Below, piece after piece: positions 24,659 to 33,109 of a DNA stretch of 64,000 nucleotides. The DNA is from Amycolatopsis alba DSM 44262. Lineage in GTDB: Bacteria > Actinomycetota > Actinomycetes > Mycobacteriales > Pseudonocardiaceae. A program made the position numbers and the translations under genes. The DNA lies in assembly GCF_000384215.1 (NCBI RefSeq), contig NZ_KB913032.1:1947021-2011020 (forward strand), in the 5' to 3' direction. The notes below the pieces were generated by a model. The model was not told the DNA's origin, searched no databases, and saw nothing but the letters and a program-made list of their open reading frames with translations. The first letter of the stretch is position 1. Each line of letters starts with the position of its first letter.

Positions 24659-25429
24659 ATGCCGGACCATCGCGAACGTCTTCAGAGCCTGCTGCGGCCG
24701 GGCATCACGACTGCCGGGCCGGAGCAGGATTTCCTGGATCTGCTGGGCGAAATCCCGCAGGCGGGACCGCCGACCGGACTCGCGCAGCGGCTGATGCGCA
24801 CCTCCGCCGTGCCGATGATCTACGAGCGGTACTGGCGGCCGACGCTGGGCAGGGTCGCGAAAGGACTGACCGGCCCGAGCATGGCGGACGAGGTCCGGAT
24901 CGCGATCGAAGCGCTCGGCCTCGGCCAAGGCCAAGTCGCGCTGGACGTCGCCTGCGGCACCGGCCGGTTCACCCGCGCGTTCGGCGAAGCGGTCGGCCCG
25001 GACGGGCTGTCCATCGGGCTCGACGGTTCGGTCACCATGCTGGAGAAGGCGCTCGCCGCGCCCAATCCGGCCGCGGTGACCTATCTGCGTGCCGACGCCG
25101 TCGACCTTCCGCTCGAAGATTCCACTGTGGACGCCGTCTGCTGTTTCGCCGCGCTGCACATGTTCGCCGACCCCGACGCGGCACTGGACTCCTTCACCCG
25201 CGTGCTGAAGCCCGGTGGCTCACTGGTGCTGCTGACCAGCGCCCGGCACAGTGACCAGCCGATGCGGCTGGCGGACACCTTCCTCGGCAGGCTGAGCGGA
25301 CAGCGGATGTTCGACCGCGGCGAGATCGCGCTGAAGCTGTTCCGGCGCGGATTCGGCCACGTCGACGAGCGGTATTCCGGTGTCACGCAGATCGTCGCGG
25401 GGCAGCTACCGGTTAACATCCGGAAATGA
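24659..25429 (+). CDS. Class I SAM-dependent methyltransferase
   Basis: A 256-residue methyltransferase with a Rossmann core: motif I 'ALDVACGTGRFTRAF', motif II-like 'GLDGSVTMLEKAL', 'ADAVDLPLEDSTVDAVCC' and 'FTRVLKPGGSLVLLT', all typical of the UbiE/Methyltransf_11 group. Substrate unknown. An N-terminal helix-rich stretch (1-75) precedes the core. The ATG at 24659 has AGGGAG 7 nt upstream, favoured over an in-frame ATG at 24620. Its stop overlaps the start of the amidohydrolase gene (ATGA, 25426-25429), so the two form an operon. Confidence 0.9.
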   Translation: MPDHRERLQSLLRPGITTAGPEQDFLDLLGEIPQAGPPTGLAQRLMRTSAVPMIYERYWRPTLGRVAKGLTGPSMADEVRIAIEALGLGQGQVALDVACGTGRFTRAFGEAVGPDGLSIGLDGSVTMLEKALAAPNPAAVTYLRADAVDLPLEDSTVDAVCCFAALHMFADPDAALDSFTRVLKPGGSLVLLTSARHSDQPMRLADTFLGRLSGQRMFDRGEIALKLFRRGFGHVDERYSGVTQIVAGQLPVNIRK

Positions 25430-26754
25430 TCCGCTCTGAGCACGCTTCGCCGACTCCTCCCGACGACAGCTACCTCCGTTCGCTGGTCGACGCGACCGCG
25501 GACGCCGTCGCCGCGGCCGAACCGCTCGGCTCACCGCACGAGGGCGCGGACCCCGCTACCCGTGACGCCGTAAGCGCCGAGATCCGCGCGCTGACCGCGG
25601 ATCTGGTGGGGCTGAGCCAAGACCTTCACGCTCATCCGGAAGAGGGTTTCGCCGAGCACCGCTCGGTTCGCGCTCTCGGGGACCTGCTCCGGCGGCACGG
25701 TCACGAGGTGACGATCGGCGCGGGCGGGCTGGACACCGCCCTGGTCGCGACCACTCCAGGAAGCGGCCCGCACATCGCGGTCCTCTCCGAGTACGACGCC
25801 CTTCCCGGACTCGGGCACGGCTGCGGGCACAACGTCATCTGCACCGCGGGCGCGGGCGGTTTCCTCGGCGCCGCGGCGGTCGCCGAGCGGCTGGGCGGCC
25901 GGGTCTCGCTGATCGGCACGCCTGCGGAGGAGGGCGGTGGCGGCAAGGAGACGATGGCCCGCGCGGGCGTCTTCGACGACGTCGACGCGGTGGTCATGCT
26001 GCACCCGTTCAGCCACGACATCGCCATGCATCCGTTCCTCGGCAGGCGGCAGCTGGAAATGGTGTTCCACGGTGTCGGCGCGCACGCTTCGGCTCAGCCG
26101 TTCATGGGACGCAACGCGCTCGACGCCGCCGTCGCCGCGTACCAGGGTGTCGCGGCACTCCGGCAGCATCTGCCCTCCAGCGACCGCGCGCACGGCGTCT
26201 TCACCGACGGTGGAGCGCGGCCGAATGTCGTTCCCGAACGCGCGGCGCTGCTGTTCTACCTCCGGTCGGCACAGCCGGACACGTTGCGCGACCTCGCCGA
26301 GCGGGTTTCCGCGATCGCGCGCGGCGCGGCGGAGATGACCGGTTGCGGTGTCGAACTGAAATGGGACGCCCAGCCCGCGTACCTGCCGATCCGGTTCAAC
26401 ACCACGCTCGCCGGGCGCTGGTCGGTGCATCAGGTGGACGCCGGCCGCAAACCGCTGCCGCCGGGGATCGTGCCCGAGTTTCTCACCGGCTCGACCGATC
26501 TCGGAAACCTTTCCTATCGGATGCCCGCGATCCACCCGATGATCGCCATCGCCGGGCCGACGACCGCCTTGCACACCAAGGAATTCGCGGCCGCGGCCGG
26601 TTCTCCGGACGGTGATCGCGCGGTCGTCGACGGCGCGCTGGGACTGGCACTGACCGCCGTCGACTATCTGGCCGACGCGGAACTCCGCGCCGCGGTGCAC
26701 GAGGAATTCGAGGCGTCGGGCGGCGCCCTGGACGTGCCCACGTTCTTTGGCTGA
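25426..26754 (+). CDS. M20-family amidohydrolase/peptidase
   Basis: A 442-residue metal-dependent hydrolase of the M20D/ACY1L2 type. It contains 'DLHAHPEEGFAEHRS', 'VLSEYDALPGLGHGCGHNVI' (metal-binding), 'GTPAEEGGGGK' (catalytic Glu and Gly-rich loop), 'VFHGVGAHASAQPFMGRNA' (dimerisation domain) and C-terminal 'ALHTKEFAAAAGS'. Such enzymes cleave N-acyl amino acids or short peptides, or dimer-type dipeptides. Coupled to the methyltransferase gene. The physiological substrate is unknown. Confidence 0.9.
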   Translation: MIRSEHASPTPPDDSYLRSLVDATADAVAAAEPLGSPHEGADPATRDAVSAEIRALTADLVGLSQDLHAHPEEGFAEHRSVRALGDLLRRHGHEVTIGAGGLDTALVATTPGSGPHIAVLSEYDALPGLGHGCGHNVICTAGAGGFLGAAAVAERLGGRVSLIGTPAEEGGGGKETMARAGVFDDVDAVVMLHPFSHDIAMHPFLGRRQLEMVFHGVGAHASAQPFMGRNALDAAVAAYQGVAALRQHLPSSDRAHGVFTDGGARPNVVPERAALLFYLRSAQPDTLRDLAERVSAIARGAAEMTGCGVELKWDAQPAYLPIRFNTTLAGRWSVHQVDAGRKPLPPGIVPEFLTGSTDLGNLSYRMPAIHPMIAIAGPTTALHTKEFAAAAGSPDGDRAVVDGALGLALTAVDYLADAELRAAVHEEFEASGGALDVPTFFG

Positions 26755-26767
26755 GGAACGCTTAGTT

Positions 26768-26792
26768 TTCTCAGGAAATTCTTCTCAGGAAA
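26768..26792. promoter_or_regulatory. Tandem direct repeat upstream of htrA-like gene
   Basis: TTCTCAGGAAA occurs twice, 26768-26778 and 26782-26792, separated by 3 nt and ending 52 bases before the start at 26845. The arrangement looks like a binding site for a response-regulator dimer. From memory, the MprA boxes near mycobacterial pepD/htrA are also two direct repeats with a 3-nt gap; the match needs checking. Confidence 0.4.
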
Positions 26793-26844
26793 GCACAGGG
26801 GTTTTCCACAGGAGGTTCACAAGTACGGGCGCGAATCTTGTTCC

Positions 26845-27816
26845 ATGACCGAGAACGAGAGTCGGCCCGGCCCCGCCTCCACCGGTGGGCACCAGCCGCC
26901 GCATCAGCAGCAGTACCCCGGTTACACCCCTTGGCAGGCCGCGCCGAATCCGCTCTTCACGCCGCAGCAGGCCCAGACCCAGGCGCCGACACCGCCGCCG
27001 CGCAAGAAGGGCGGCCGGGTCGCCGTCCTCGTCAGCGCGACGGCGCTCGCCGCCGCCCTCGTCGGCGGGGTCGGCGGCGCGGCGCTCGTCGGTTTCAACT
27101 CCGCGTCGTCGGCGTCCGGCACGGGCTCGTCCACGGTGGCCACCGGGCAGTCCGTCGGGAACACCACTTCGGGTGACGTCAGCGGGGTCGCCGCGAAGGT
27201 GACGCCGAGCGTCGTCCAGGTGAACGTGACCACCGCGCAGGGTGAGGCTGTCGGCTCCGGCGTCATCCTGACGGCGGACGGGCGCATCCTGACCAACGCC
27301 CACGTGGTCGCCGACGCCCAAGGCGACGTCACCGTCACACTGTCGGATGGCAAGCAGTACAAGGCGAGCGTGGTCGGCGCCGACACGAAGGCCGACATCG
27401 CCGTCCTGCAGGCGAAGGGCGCGAGCGGGCTGACAGCGGCTTCGCTCGGCGATTCCGGCAAGCTCGCCGTCGGCCAGCAGGTCGTCGCGATCGGCTCGCC
27501 CGGTGGGCTGCAGAACACCGTGACCACCGGCATCGTAAGCGCGCTGAACCGCAAGCTCGACGAGCTCAGCAGCGGCCAGGAACGGCGCTCGCCGTACAGC
27601 AGGACCACGAACGAAGCCGGGCCGAGCTACACCGCGATCCAGACCGACGCCCCGATCAACCAGGGCAACTCGGGCGGAGCGCTGGTGGACGCGCAAGGGA
27701 ACGTCATCGGCATCAACTCGGCGCTGTACAACCCGTCCTCGACGGGCAGCATCGGCATCGGTTTCGCGATCCCCATCAACGACGCGAAGAAGATCGTCGA
27801 GCAGATCGTCGGCTGA
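26845..27816 (+). CDS. HtrA/DegP-like membrane-anchored serine protease lacking PDZ
   Basis: A 323-residue S1C protease. A Pro/Gln-rich cytoplasmic region (1-55) precedes a single membrane helix (about 59-84) and an extracytoplasmic trypsin-like domain with the triad His153 ('TNAHVV'), Asp184 ('KADIAVL') and Ser276 ('GNSGGALVD'). The protein ends about 45 residues after the serine at 'AKKIVEQIVG', so the usual PDZ domain (about 90 residues) is missing. No frameshift remnant of PDZ follows. Presumably an envelope-stress protease. A tandem repeat sits in its promoter, and a family hairpin follows. Confidence 0.9.
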   Translation: MTENESRPGPASTGGHQPPHQQQYPGYTPWQAAPNPLFTPQQAQTQAPTPPPRKKGGRVAVLVSATALAAALVGGVGGAALVGFNSASSASGTGSSTVATGQSVGNTTSGDVSGVAAKVTPSVVQVNVTTAQGEAVGSGVILTADGRILTNAHVVADAQGDVTVTLSDGKQYKASVVGADTKADIAVLQAKGASGLTAASLGDSGKLAVGQQVVAIGSPGGLQNTVTTGIVSALNRKLDELSSGQERRSPYSRTTNEAGPSYTAIQTDAPINQGNSGGALVDAQGNVIGINSALYNPSSTGSIGIGFAIPINDAKKIVEQIVG

Positions 27817-27862
27817 CCCGGCCGTCTGGACCGCTGTCAGGGGGCGGCCCAGCAGGCGATGT

Positions 27863-27913
27863 CCGTGAAGGCCTCCTTCCCTACCTTCAGGGTAGGGAAG
27901 GAGGCCTTCACGG
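27863..27913. terminator. Hairpin element 5 (23-bp perfect stem)
   Basis: Arms 27863-27885 and 27891-27913 are perfectly complementary around loop TTCAG. The arm core AAGGCCTCCTTCCCTACC is that of element 1 with its mismatch repaired. It lies between the convergent htrA-like (+) and DUF3224 (-) genes, 4 bases from the latter's stop. Confidence 0.75.
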
Positions 27914-27916
27914 ATT

Positions 27917-28294
27917 TCAGAGTTCGTACGTGAGGGTGAAGGTGTGGTTTCCCTCGTCGTCCTGGACGATCTCCGCCGTCCCGGTGATGCCGGCCAGTTC
28001 ACCGTGACCGGAGCCCGGCAAGACGATCAGGTGATGCCCGTTCTCCCCCGCCGAGTGATGCAGGACGAAGCCACCTTTGCGGCCGTCGACGGACACGGTC
28101 AGCCGCTCGAAGGCGACGTACGCCGACGACGTCTCGTTCACCGCCGTGAGCATCTCGACGGCGCTGGTCCCCTCGACGGCTCCGGTGAACGTCTTGGTCA
28201 GCAGCACACGCGAGAACTCGGTGCCTTCGGGCTTCTCGGTGGCTTGCGGGTCCCAGCCGTCCACGGTGAACGCGGCTGTCGCGGTGTTGGTCAT
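27917..28294 (-). CDS. DUF3224 domain protein
   Basis: A 125-residue soluble protein covering one DUF3224 domain: 'TAAFTVDGWDPQ', 'SRVLLTKTFTGAVEGTSAVEML', 'YVAFERLTVSVDGRKGGFVLHHS' (each shown in part), 'LPGSGHGELAGITGTAEI' and a final beta strand. The fold is a small beta-barrel related to allene-oxide-cyclase-like proteins; the biochemical role is unknown. Seven earlier in-frame codons exist, but the ATG at 28294 fits the family start. No operon partner. Confidence 0.8.
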   Translation of the reverse strand: MTNTATAAFTVDGWDPQATEKPEGTEFSRVLLTKTFTGAVEGTSAVEMLTAVNETSSAYVAFERLTVSVDGRKGGFVLHHSAGENGHHLIVLPGSGHGELAGITGTAEIVQDDEGNHTFTLTYEL

Positions 28295-28340
28295 GACTCC
28301 GAGTCTGCCGGACATACCTGACAGAACGCGTCAGGTATTT

Positions 28341-29870
28341 TCACCGCCTCCGGTTCCCGAACAGGCCGCGCGTGATCTCCCGCCCGAGCGCGCTCGCCGC
28401 CGAGCGGAGGAACGACTTCACCGCCGGGTTGCTCATCGCCTGCTCGACCATTCCCGGCGCTTCCTTCTCCGGTTTCGGAGCGGGAGGCGCTTCCGGCGGC
28501 GGAGCCTCACCGGCGGGCGGCGCCGCCACTTTCGCGGCGAGCTTCTCGTAGGCCGACTCACGGTCGATCGTCTCGGCGTACTTCGCGTGCAGGTCCGAAG
28601 AGGCCGTCGCCGCGGAGATGGCCTCGGCGCCGATGGACCCCATCTTCGAACGCGGCGCGCGCAGGCGGGTCCACGCGACCGGCGTCGGAGCACCACGCTC
28701 GGACAGCACGGTGACGATCGCTTCGCCGATACCGAGCGAAGTCAGCGCCGAGTCCAGTTCATAGTGCTTCGTCTTCGGGTATGTCTTCACCGTCTTCGTC
28801 AGCGCCGCCTGGTCCTCGGGCGTGAACGCGCGCAACGCGTGCTGCACCCGCGCGCCCAGCTGGGACAGGACGTTGTTCGGGATGTCCGTCGGAAGCTGCG
28901 TGCAGAAGAACACGCCGACGCCCTTCGACCGGATCAGCTTCACGGTCTGCTCGATACGCTCCAGGAACGCCTTCGACGCCCCGTTGAACAGCAGGTGTGC
29001 CTCGTCGAAGAAGAACACCAGCTTCGGCTTGTCGAGGTCACCCTCTTCGGGCAGCTCCTCGAACAACTCGGCCAGCAGCCACATGAGGAACGTCGAGAAC
29101 AGCGCGGGCTTCGACTGGAGGTTGTCCAGCTCCAGCAGGGTCACCATCGCCTTGCCGTCGACCTCGCGCATCAGGTCGTGGACGTCCAGCTCAGGCTCGC
29201 CGAAGAAGTCCTCGCCGCCCTGAGCCTCCAGATTGGACAACGACCGGAGGATCACCCCGGCCGTCGCGGCCGAGACGCCGCCGATGCCCTTGAGGTCCTC
29301 CTTGCCCTCGTCACTGGTCAGGTGCGTGATGACCGAGCGGAGGTCCTTCGTGTCCAGCAGCGCCAAGCCGCGCTGATCGGCCCAGTGGAAGATCAGGCCG
29401 AGCGTCGACTCCTGGGTATCGTTGAGCCCCAGCACCTTCGACAGCAGGATCGGGCCGAAACTCGTGATCGTCGCCCGGATCGGCGCCCCCTTGCCACCCG
29501 TCCCCAGCGACAGGAACTGCACGGGGAACGCGGCAGGCTCCCAGGAGTCCCCCAGCTCGTCCGCGCGTTTGGCGATCTTGTCGTTGCTCTCGCCCTGCGC
29601 GGCCAGACCCGACAGGTCGCCCTTCACATCCGCCAGCATCACCGGCACACCGGCGGCCGACAGCTGTTCGGCGATCAGCTGCAAGGTCTTGGTCTTGCCG
29701 GTACCGGTCGCGCCCGCGACCAGCCCGTGCCGGTTCAGCGTCGCCAGCGGCAGCCGGACCGTCGCCCCGGCGTCGGCCTTCCCGTCGATCACGACGGCGC
29801 CGAGCTCCACCGCCGCCCCCTCGCTCACGTAACCCTGCGCGATCTCCTGGGCTGGACCCTGTTCGGCCAC
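28341..29870 (-). CDS. HerA-like ATPase (DUF853/YjgR family)
   Basis: A 509-residue P-loop ATPase. Walker A is GATGTGKT (residues 53-60), Walker B is 'KPKLVFFFDEAHLLF', and 'IRSKGVGVFFCTQLPTDIP' plus 'GARVQHALRAFTPED' are the family's sensor and arginine-finger regions. The C-terminus has a Pro/Ala/Glu linker (about 430-465) and a basic end. YjgR-like proteins are related to HerA/FtsK translocases, but their function is not established. The GTG at 29870 has GGGAG 6 nt upstream and is preferred over the longer frame. It is divergent from orn. Confidence 0.88.
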   Translation of the reverse strand: MAEQGPAQEIAQGYVSEGAAVELGAVVIDGKADAGATVRLPLATLNRHGLVAGATGTGKTKTLQLIAEQLSAAGVPVMLADVKGDLSGLAAQGESNDKIAKRADELGDSWEPAAFPVQFLSLGTGGKGAPIRATITSFGPILLSKVLGLNDTQESTLGLIFHWADQRGLALLDTKDLRSVITHLTSDEGKEDLKGIGGVSAATAGVILRSLSNLEAQGGEDFFGEPELDVHDLMREVDGKAMVTLLELDNLQSKPALFSTFLMWLLAELFEELPEEGDLDKPKLVFFFDEAHLLFNGASKAFLERIEQTVKLIRSKGVGVFFCTQLPTDIPNNVLSQLGARVQHALRAFTPEDQAALTKTVKTYPKTKHYELDSALTSLGIGEAIVTVLSERGAPTPVAWTRLRAPRSKMGSIGAEAISAATASSDLHAKYAETIDRESAYEKLAAKVAAPPAGEAPPPEAPPAPKPEKEAPGMVEQAMSNPAVKSFLRSAASALGREITRGLFGNRRR

Positions 29871-29970
29871 TGTCGCTCCCTGGTCTGTGATATGGCTCAC
29901 CTGAGGATGCACACGCTGCCAGCAACGCGCCGAACCCGCACGTCGCGCGCCGCGAATCCCCGTGTCGGGT

Positions 29971-29976
29971 TAGGGT
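29971..29976 (+). promoter_or_regulatory. -10-like hexamer TAGGGT, leaderless arrangement
   Basis: TAGGGT ends 6 nt before the GTG of orn at 29983, with no ribosome site; identical hexamer to that before the 11594 gene. Confidence 0.5.
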
Positions 29977-29982
29977 TTCGGA

Positions 29983-30591
29983 GTGAACGACCGCCTAGTC
30001 TGGATCGACTGCGAGATGACGGGGCTCGACCTCGGCAAGGACGCGTTGATCGAAATAGCCGCGCTGGTGACCGACGCCGAGCTCAACGTCCTCGGCGAAG
30101 GCGTCGACATCGTCATCCACACCGACGACGAAACCCTCGACGGCATGCCGGAGGTCGTCCGCGAAATGCACGCCCGCTCCGGCCTCACCGAAGAGGTACG
30201 GCGCTCCACCGTCACCATGGAAGAAGCCGAGCAGCGCGTGCTCGAGTACATCCGAGCGCACGTGCCCGAGGCCAACGTCGCCCCGCTCGCCGGCAACTCC
30301 ATCGCCACCGACCGCGGCTTCATCACCCGCGACATGCCCGCCCTGGACGGGCACCTGCACTACCGCATGGTCGACGTCTCGTCGGTGAAGGAACTCGTCC
30401 GGCGCTGGTACCCGCGGATCTACTACGCCAAGCCCGAAAAGGGCCTCGCGCACCGCGCCCTCGCCGACATCAAGGAGTCCATCGGCGAGCTCGACTACTA
30501 CCGGCGCGCCGCCTTCGTCCCGCAGCCCGGCCCGACCACCGAACAGGCCAAGGCCGCGGCCGCTGAAGTGCAGGAACGCCACGAACGGTAA
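29983..30591 (+). CDS. orn: Oligoribonuclease
   Basis: A 202-residue 3'-5' exoribonuclease of the DEDDh class that degrades di- to pentanucleotides, including pGpG from c-di-GMP turnover. The catalytic set is present: Asp9 and Glu11 ('[12 protein letters not shown]'), '[10 protein letters not shown]' and '[18 protein letters not shown]' with the His and Asp of ExoIII. Length is slightly above E. coli Orn owing to an Ala/Glu tail. The GTG start is 6 nt after TAGGGT. A tRNA-His gene follows 76 bases downstream. Confidence 0.95.
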   Translation: MNDRLVWIDCEMTGLDLGKDALIEIAALVTDAELNVLGEGVDIVIHTDDETLDGMPEVVREMHARSGLTEEVRRSTVTMEEAEQRVLEYIRAHVPEANVAPLAGNSIATDRGFITRDMPALDGHLHYRMVDVSSVKELVRRWYPRIYYAKPEKGLAHRALADIKESIGELDYYRRAAFVPQPGPTTEQAKAAAAEVQERHER

Positions 30592-30595
30592 CCCG

Positions 30596-30626
30596 TTGCG
30601 AGCCCCGGAAACGGGCACGCTAATAT
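30596..30626 (+). promoter_or_regulatory. Probable promoter of the tRNA-His gene
   Basis: TAATAT (30621-30626) is a near-consensus -10, with TTGCGA (30596-30601) 19 nt upstream as a weak -35. The tRNA starts 42 bases downstream. Confidence 0.5.
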
Positions 30627-30667
30627 AGTGCGGCCGAGGTGATGGGAAGCTTCCCGAGCCCGGCGAT

Positions 30668-30744
30668 GGTGGGCGTAGCTCAGCTGGTAGAGCACCTGGT
30701 TGTGGTCCAGGAGGTCGCGGGTTCGAAACCCGTCGCTCACCCCA
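30668..30744 (+). tRNA. tRNA-His (GTG)
   Basis: A complete cloverleaf. Anticodon GTG at 30702-30704 in a seven-base loop closed by CCTGG/CCAGG. The acceptor stem is GTGGGCG with CGCTCAC (one G-U), the T-loop is TTCGAAA, and CCA is encoded (30742-30744). The G at 30668 would be the extra G(-1) that pairs with C73, specific to tRNA-His. Followed by a terminator. Confidence 0.95.
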
Positions 30745-30747
30745 TCA

Positions 30748-30791
30748 CCCCAGTTCGGCCGGTCTTTCCGGCAGGCTGGGGTTTCGCTTTT
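30748..30791 (+). terminator. Rho-independent terminator after tRNA-His
   Basis: CCCCAG (30748-30753) pairs with CTGGGG (30776-30781), with an inner GCCGG/CCGGC stem, and is followed by TTTCGCTTTT. A strong terminator directly after the CCA end. Confidence 0.85.
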
Positions 30792-30858
30792 CCAGGGGTA
30801 CCGGTAACGCGGCGTGGCCCTCACGCGAGTTCAGAGGAGAACTCGCGCGGAGGACGCC

Positions 30859-31269
30859 ATGGGACGATGGCCGGTCTTGATGATCTCGGGACTCTTCGTA
30901 CTGGCCGGGGCCTGCACGGCCTACCCGCCGGACCAAGTACCAGCACCAGCGAAGGCGTCGACACCCGTCACGACCGTGACAGCGACGCCGTCCACTTCGG
31001 CGCCGCCGCCGGTGACCGTGACGGTGAGCCCGCCCAAACCGGCGAAGCCGTCGACCTCGGCGCTGAAGTCACCGTGGCGATGCGAGCCCGGTTATCCGAA
31101 CTGCACGAAGGCTCAGTCCCAGAAGTACCTCGCCGACCTCGAGTACCAGAAGTGCCGACGCGATCCGGAGAAGATCTGGGACACCCACACACAGAAGTGC
31201 CGCTACAAGACCAGCGGCGAGACACAGTGGGAACACTTCAACGGAACACCTCTGCCCGGAACGCCATGA
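30859..31269 (+). CDS. Small lipoprotein of unknown function
   Basis: A 136-residue predicted lipoprotein: signal peptide with lipobox LAGAC (Cys at about residue 19), a Thr/Pro/Ser-rich linker of about 45 residues (TTVTATPSTSAPPPVTVTVS), and a compact C-terminal part with four cysteines ('RCEPGYPNC', 'QKCRRDPEKIW', 'QKCRY'). No family recognised. The ATG at 30859 has GGAGGA 5 nt upstream and gives a clean signal peptide, so the longer frame is rejected. The stop codon lies within a family hairpin. Confidence 0.65.
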   Translation: MGRWPVLMISGLFVLAGACTAYPPDQVPAPAKASTPVTTVTATPSTSAPPPVTVTVSPPKPAKPSTSALKSPWRCEPGYPNCTKAQSQKYLADLEYQKCRRDPEKIWDTHTQKCRYKTSGETQWEHFNGTPLPGTP

Positions 31270-31311
31270 GGGGTCCCCTTGGGACGGAAATCGTCCTAAG
31301 GGGACCCCTCA
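31267..31311. terminator. Hairpin element 6 (20-bp stem)
   Basis: Arms 31267-31286 and 31292-31311 pair with one G-U around loop GAAAT. The arm begins TGAGGGGTCCCCTT, whose first bases are the stop codon of the lipoprotein gene. Between convergent genes. Confidence 0.75.
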
Positions 31312-31321
31312 GGGGATCAGG

Positions 31322-32542
31322 TCAGTTCCGGTCGCCGCCGGTCTTCCAGTCGTCCCACGACATCTGCCACACCGACCAGCCGTCGGTCGGCTCCAGCACC
31401 TGCGGGCCGGAGTTGGCGACCGTGATGATGTCGCCCTTCTTGGAAGTGTCCATCAGCCACTTCGCGTTCTCGGTCGACAGGTTGATGCAGCCGTGGCTCA
31501 CGTTCCGTTTGCCCTGCGAGCCGACCGACCACGGCGCCGAGTGGTAGAAGATGCCGCTGTTCGACATCCGCACCGCGTACTTCACGAACGTCCGGTAACC
31601 GGCCTTGCTGTCCGACGGGACGCCGTAGGTGCCCGAGTCCATCGTGTACCCGGTGTGCTCGCTCATCACCGTGTAGGTCCCGGCCGGGGTGCTGCTCGAC
31701 GGCTTGCCCATCGAGATCGGCATCTGCTTGACCTCTTGGTCGTTCACCACGACCTTCATCTGGTGCGTGCCACCGTCCGCGGTCGCGACCAGCTTGTCGC
31801 CGACGACCACCTTGGCGGGCTTGTCCTCACGGCCGAAGGTGTTGTTGCCGAGGTTCTTGCCGTAGATCGCCGCGTTGACCGAGATCTTCGTGCCCGGCTT
31901 GAAGTACTCCTTGGGCCGCCACATCACGGTCTTCTCGCCGAACCAGTGGAACGCGCCCTCGGCCTGCGGCTCGGTGACGATCTTCAGCGCCTTCTCGGTC
32001 GCCGCCTTGTCCGGCACGTTGCCGGTGAAGGTGAAGATCAACGGCAACCCGACACCGACGGTCTCCCCCTCGACCAGGTTGATCGAGACACCGATCTGCT
32101 TGCCCGGCTTGGACGTCGAGAACGTCGAGGTCGCGGTGACCGGCTTGCCGTCGGTCCCGGTCGCGGCCGCGGTGACGGTGTAGGTCTTGCCGTAGCCGAG
32201 CGGTTCCGCCGACTCCCAGCCCGAACCGTCCTCCTTCGGCTTGCCCGCGACGACCTTGCCGTCGGCGCCGGCCAGCTTGACCTCGCCCACCTTGCCGTCG
32301 GCGACGGCGACCGTGACCGGCTCGCCGGGCGCCACGTCCGCCGCACCCTGCGCCGGGGTCAGCGTCACCGCGGCGGGCCTCGGCTCGGGAGCGGGCGCGC
32401 CGCTCTGCTGCGAGCCACCAGGAGCGCCACCCGGAGACGGCGTTTCACCCGACGGTGTACTGGTGCAGGCCGCCAGTGTGAACCCGGCCACCAAAGCCAC
32501 CAACGCCACCCGCGACCGCCCCGTCGCTCCCCAGACCCTCAT
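31322..32542 (-). CDS. L,D-transpeptidase (YkuD domain), Ig-like, lipoprotein
   Basis: A 406-residue peptidoglycan cross-linking enzyme that makes 3-3 links. Signal peptide with lipobox LAAC, a Gly/Ser/Pro linker, two Ig-like beta domains as in mycobacterial LdtMt2 (about 60-250), and a C-terminal YkuD domain with the active-site motif SHGCINLS (Cys352) and 'SNSGIFYHSAPW'. Trp-rich C-terminal segment as in the actinobacterial enzymes. The ATG at 32542 gives the signal peptide; the extra upstream codons do not. It is monocistronic, with a hairpin after its stop. Confidence 0.93.
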   Translation of the reverse strand: MRVWGATGRSRVALVALVAGFTLAACTSTPSGETPSPGGAPGGSQQSGAPAPEPRPAAVTLTPAQGAADVAPGEPVTVAVADGKVGEVKLAGADGKVVAGKPKEDGSGWESAEPLGYGKTYTVTAAATGTDGKPVTATSTFSTSKPGKQIGVSINLVEGETVGVGLPLIFTFTGNVPDKAATEKALKIVTEPQAEGAFHWFGEKTVMWRPKEYFKPGTKISVNAAIYGKNLGNNTFGREDKPAKVVVGDKLVATADGGTHQMKVVVNDQEVKQMPISMGKPSSSTPAGTYTVMSEHTGYTMDSGTYGVPSDSKAGYRTFVKYAVRMSNSGIFYHSAPWSVGSQGKRNVSHGCINLSTENAKWLMDTSKKGDIITVANSGPQVLEPTDGWSVWQMSWDDWKTGGDRN

Positions 32543-32737
32543 GCACACCGCCCGTTTCGCGTGGTACCAACCCCAACGTCTGGCTATAGTGTGCCTGACC
32601 GGCCGCAACGCCTGCGGCCGGATGGCCGAATCCAGGCAGGCCCGCCGTAAGGGGACCCCCCTGAAACGGGCCTCTGCAACCCTGTGTTAATGTTTTCCAC
32701 GTCGCCAAGGGGAACACCAAAGCGACGGAACAAGCAG

Positions 32738-32810
32738 GCGCCATTAGCTCAATTGGCAGAGCAGCTGGCTCTTAACCAGCGGGTTCGGGGTTCGAGTCCC
32801 TGATGGCGCA
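32738..32810 (+). tRNA. tRNA-Lys (CTT)
   Basis: A complete cloverleaf with anticodon CTT (32771-32773) in loop CTCTTAA closed by GCTGG/CCAGC. Acceptor stem GCGCCAT with ATGGCGC, discriminator A at 32810, T-loop TTCGAGT. CCA is not encoded. Divergent from the L,D-transpeptidase gene. Confidence 0.95.
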
Positions 32811-33109
32811 CAGTAAGAAACCAAAGCCCACCTGCAGGATTTCTCCTTGAAGAGGATCTTGCCGGTGGGCTTTGCTCATGAGTGGGGCCGTACCAGCCAC
32901 TCTTTTATTTCTTGGCCTTCTTTGCGTCGACTCCGGTCTCCTTTGTCGCCGGGCGTGTTTCTTGCCTGCCTGGCCGCGCATACGGGCCGCTTCCAGTGCC
33001 AGCTCCGCCGTTATGCGCCAAGCAGGGCAACACGCTGGTGTCGTCTGCCGCGGCACGCGGTCTGCCCGCCCGCGCGACTCCGGATCGCGAGCGGGCAGAC
33101 CACCTGTTG
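32811..33109. other. Non-coding gap after tRNA-Lys with two stem-loops
   Basis: 299 bases with no convincing gene. A long imperfect hairpin follows the tRNA: AAAGCCCACC (32823-32832) pairs with GGTGGGCTTT (32864-32873), and inner bases pair as well; a likely tRNA terminator. Near the other end, GGTCTGCCCGC (33059-33069) pairs with GCGGGCAGACC (33091-33101), which could end the sortase-anchored-protein transcript (-). Between them a minus-strand frame ends in a Lys-rich tail (VDAKKAKK) at about 32915; it has no start, ribosome site or family match and may be a remnant. Confidence 0.6.

Noticed and set aside
28077..30566. An 829-codon plus-strand frame opposite the HerA-like ATPase and over orn
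   Set aside because: It spans several real genes and promoters, and its product is Arg/Gly/Pro-rich without any motif.
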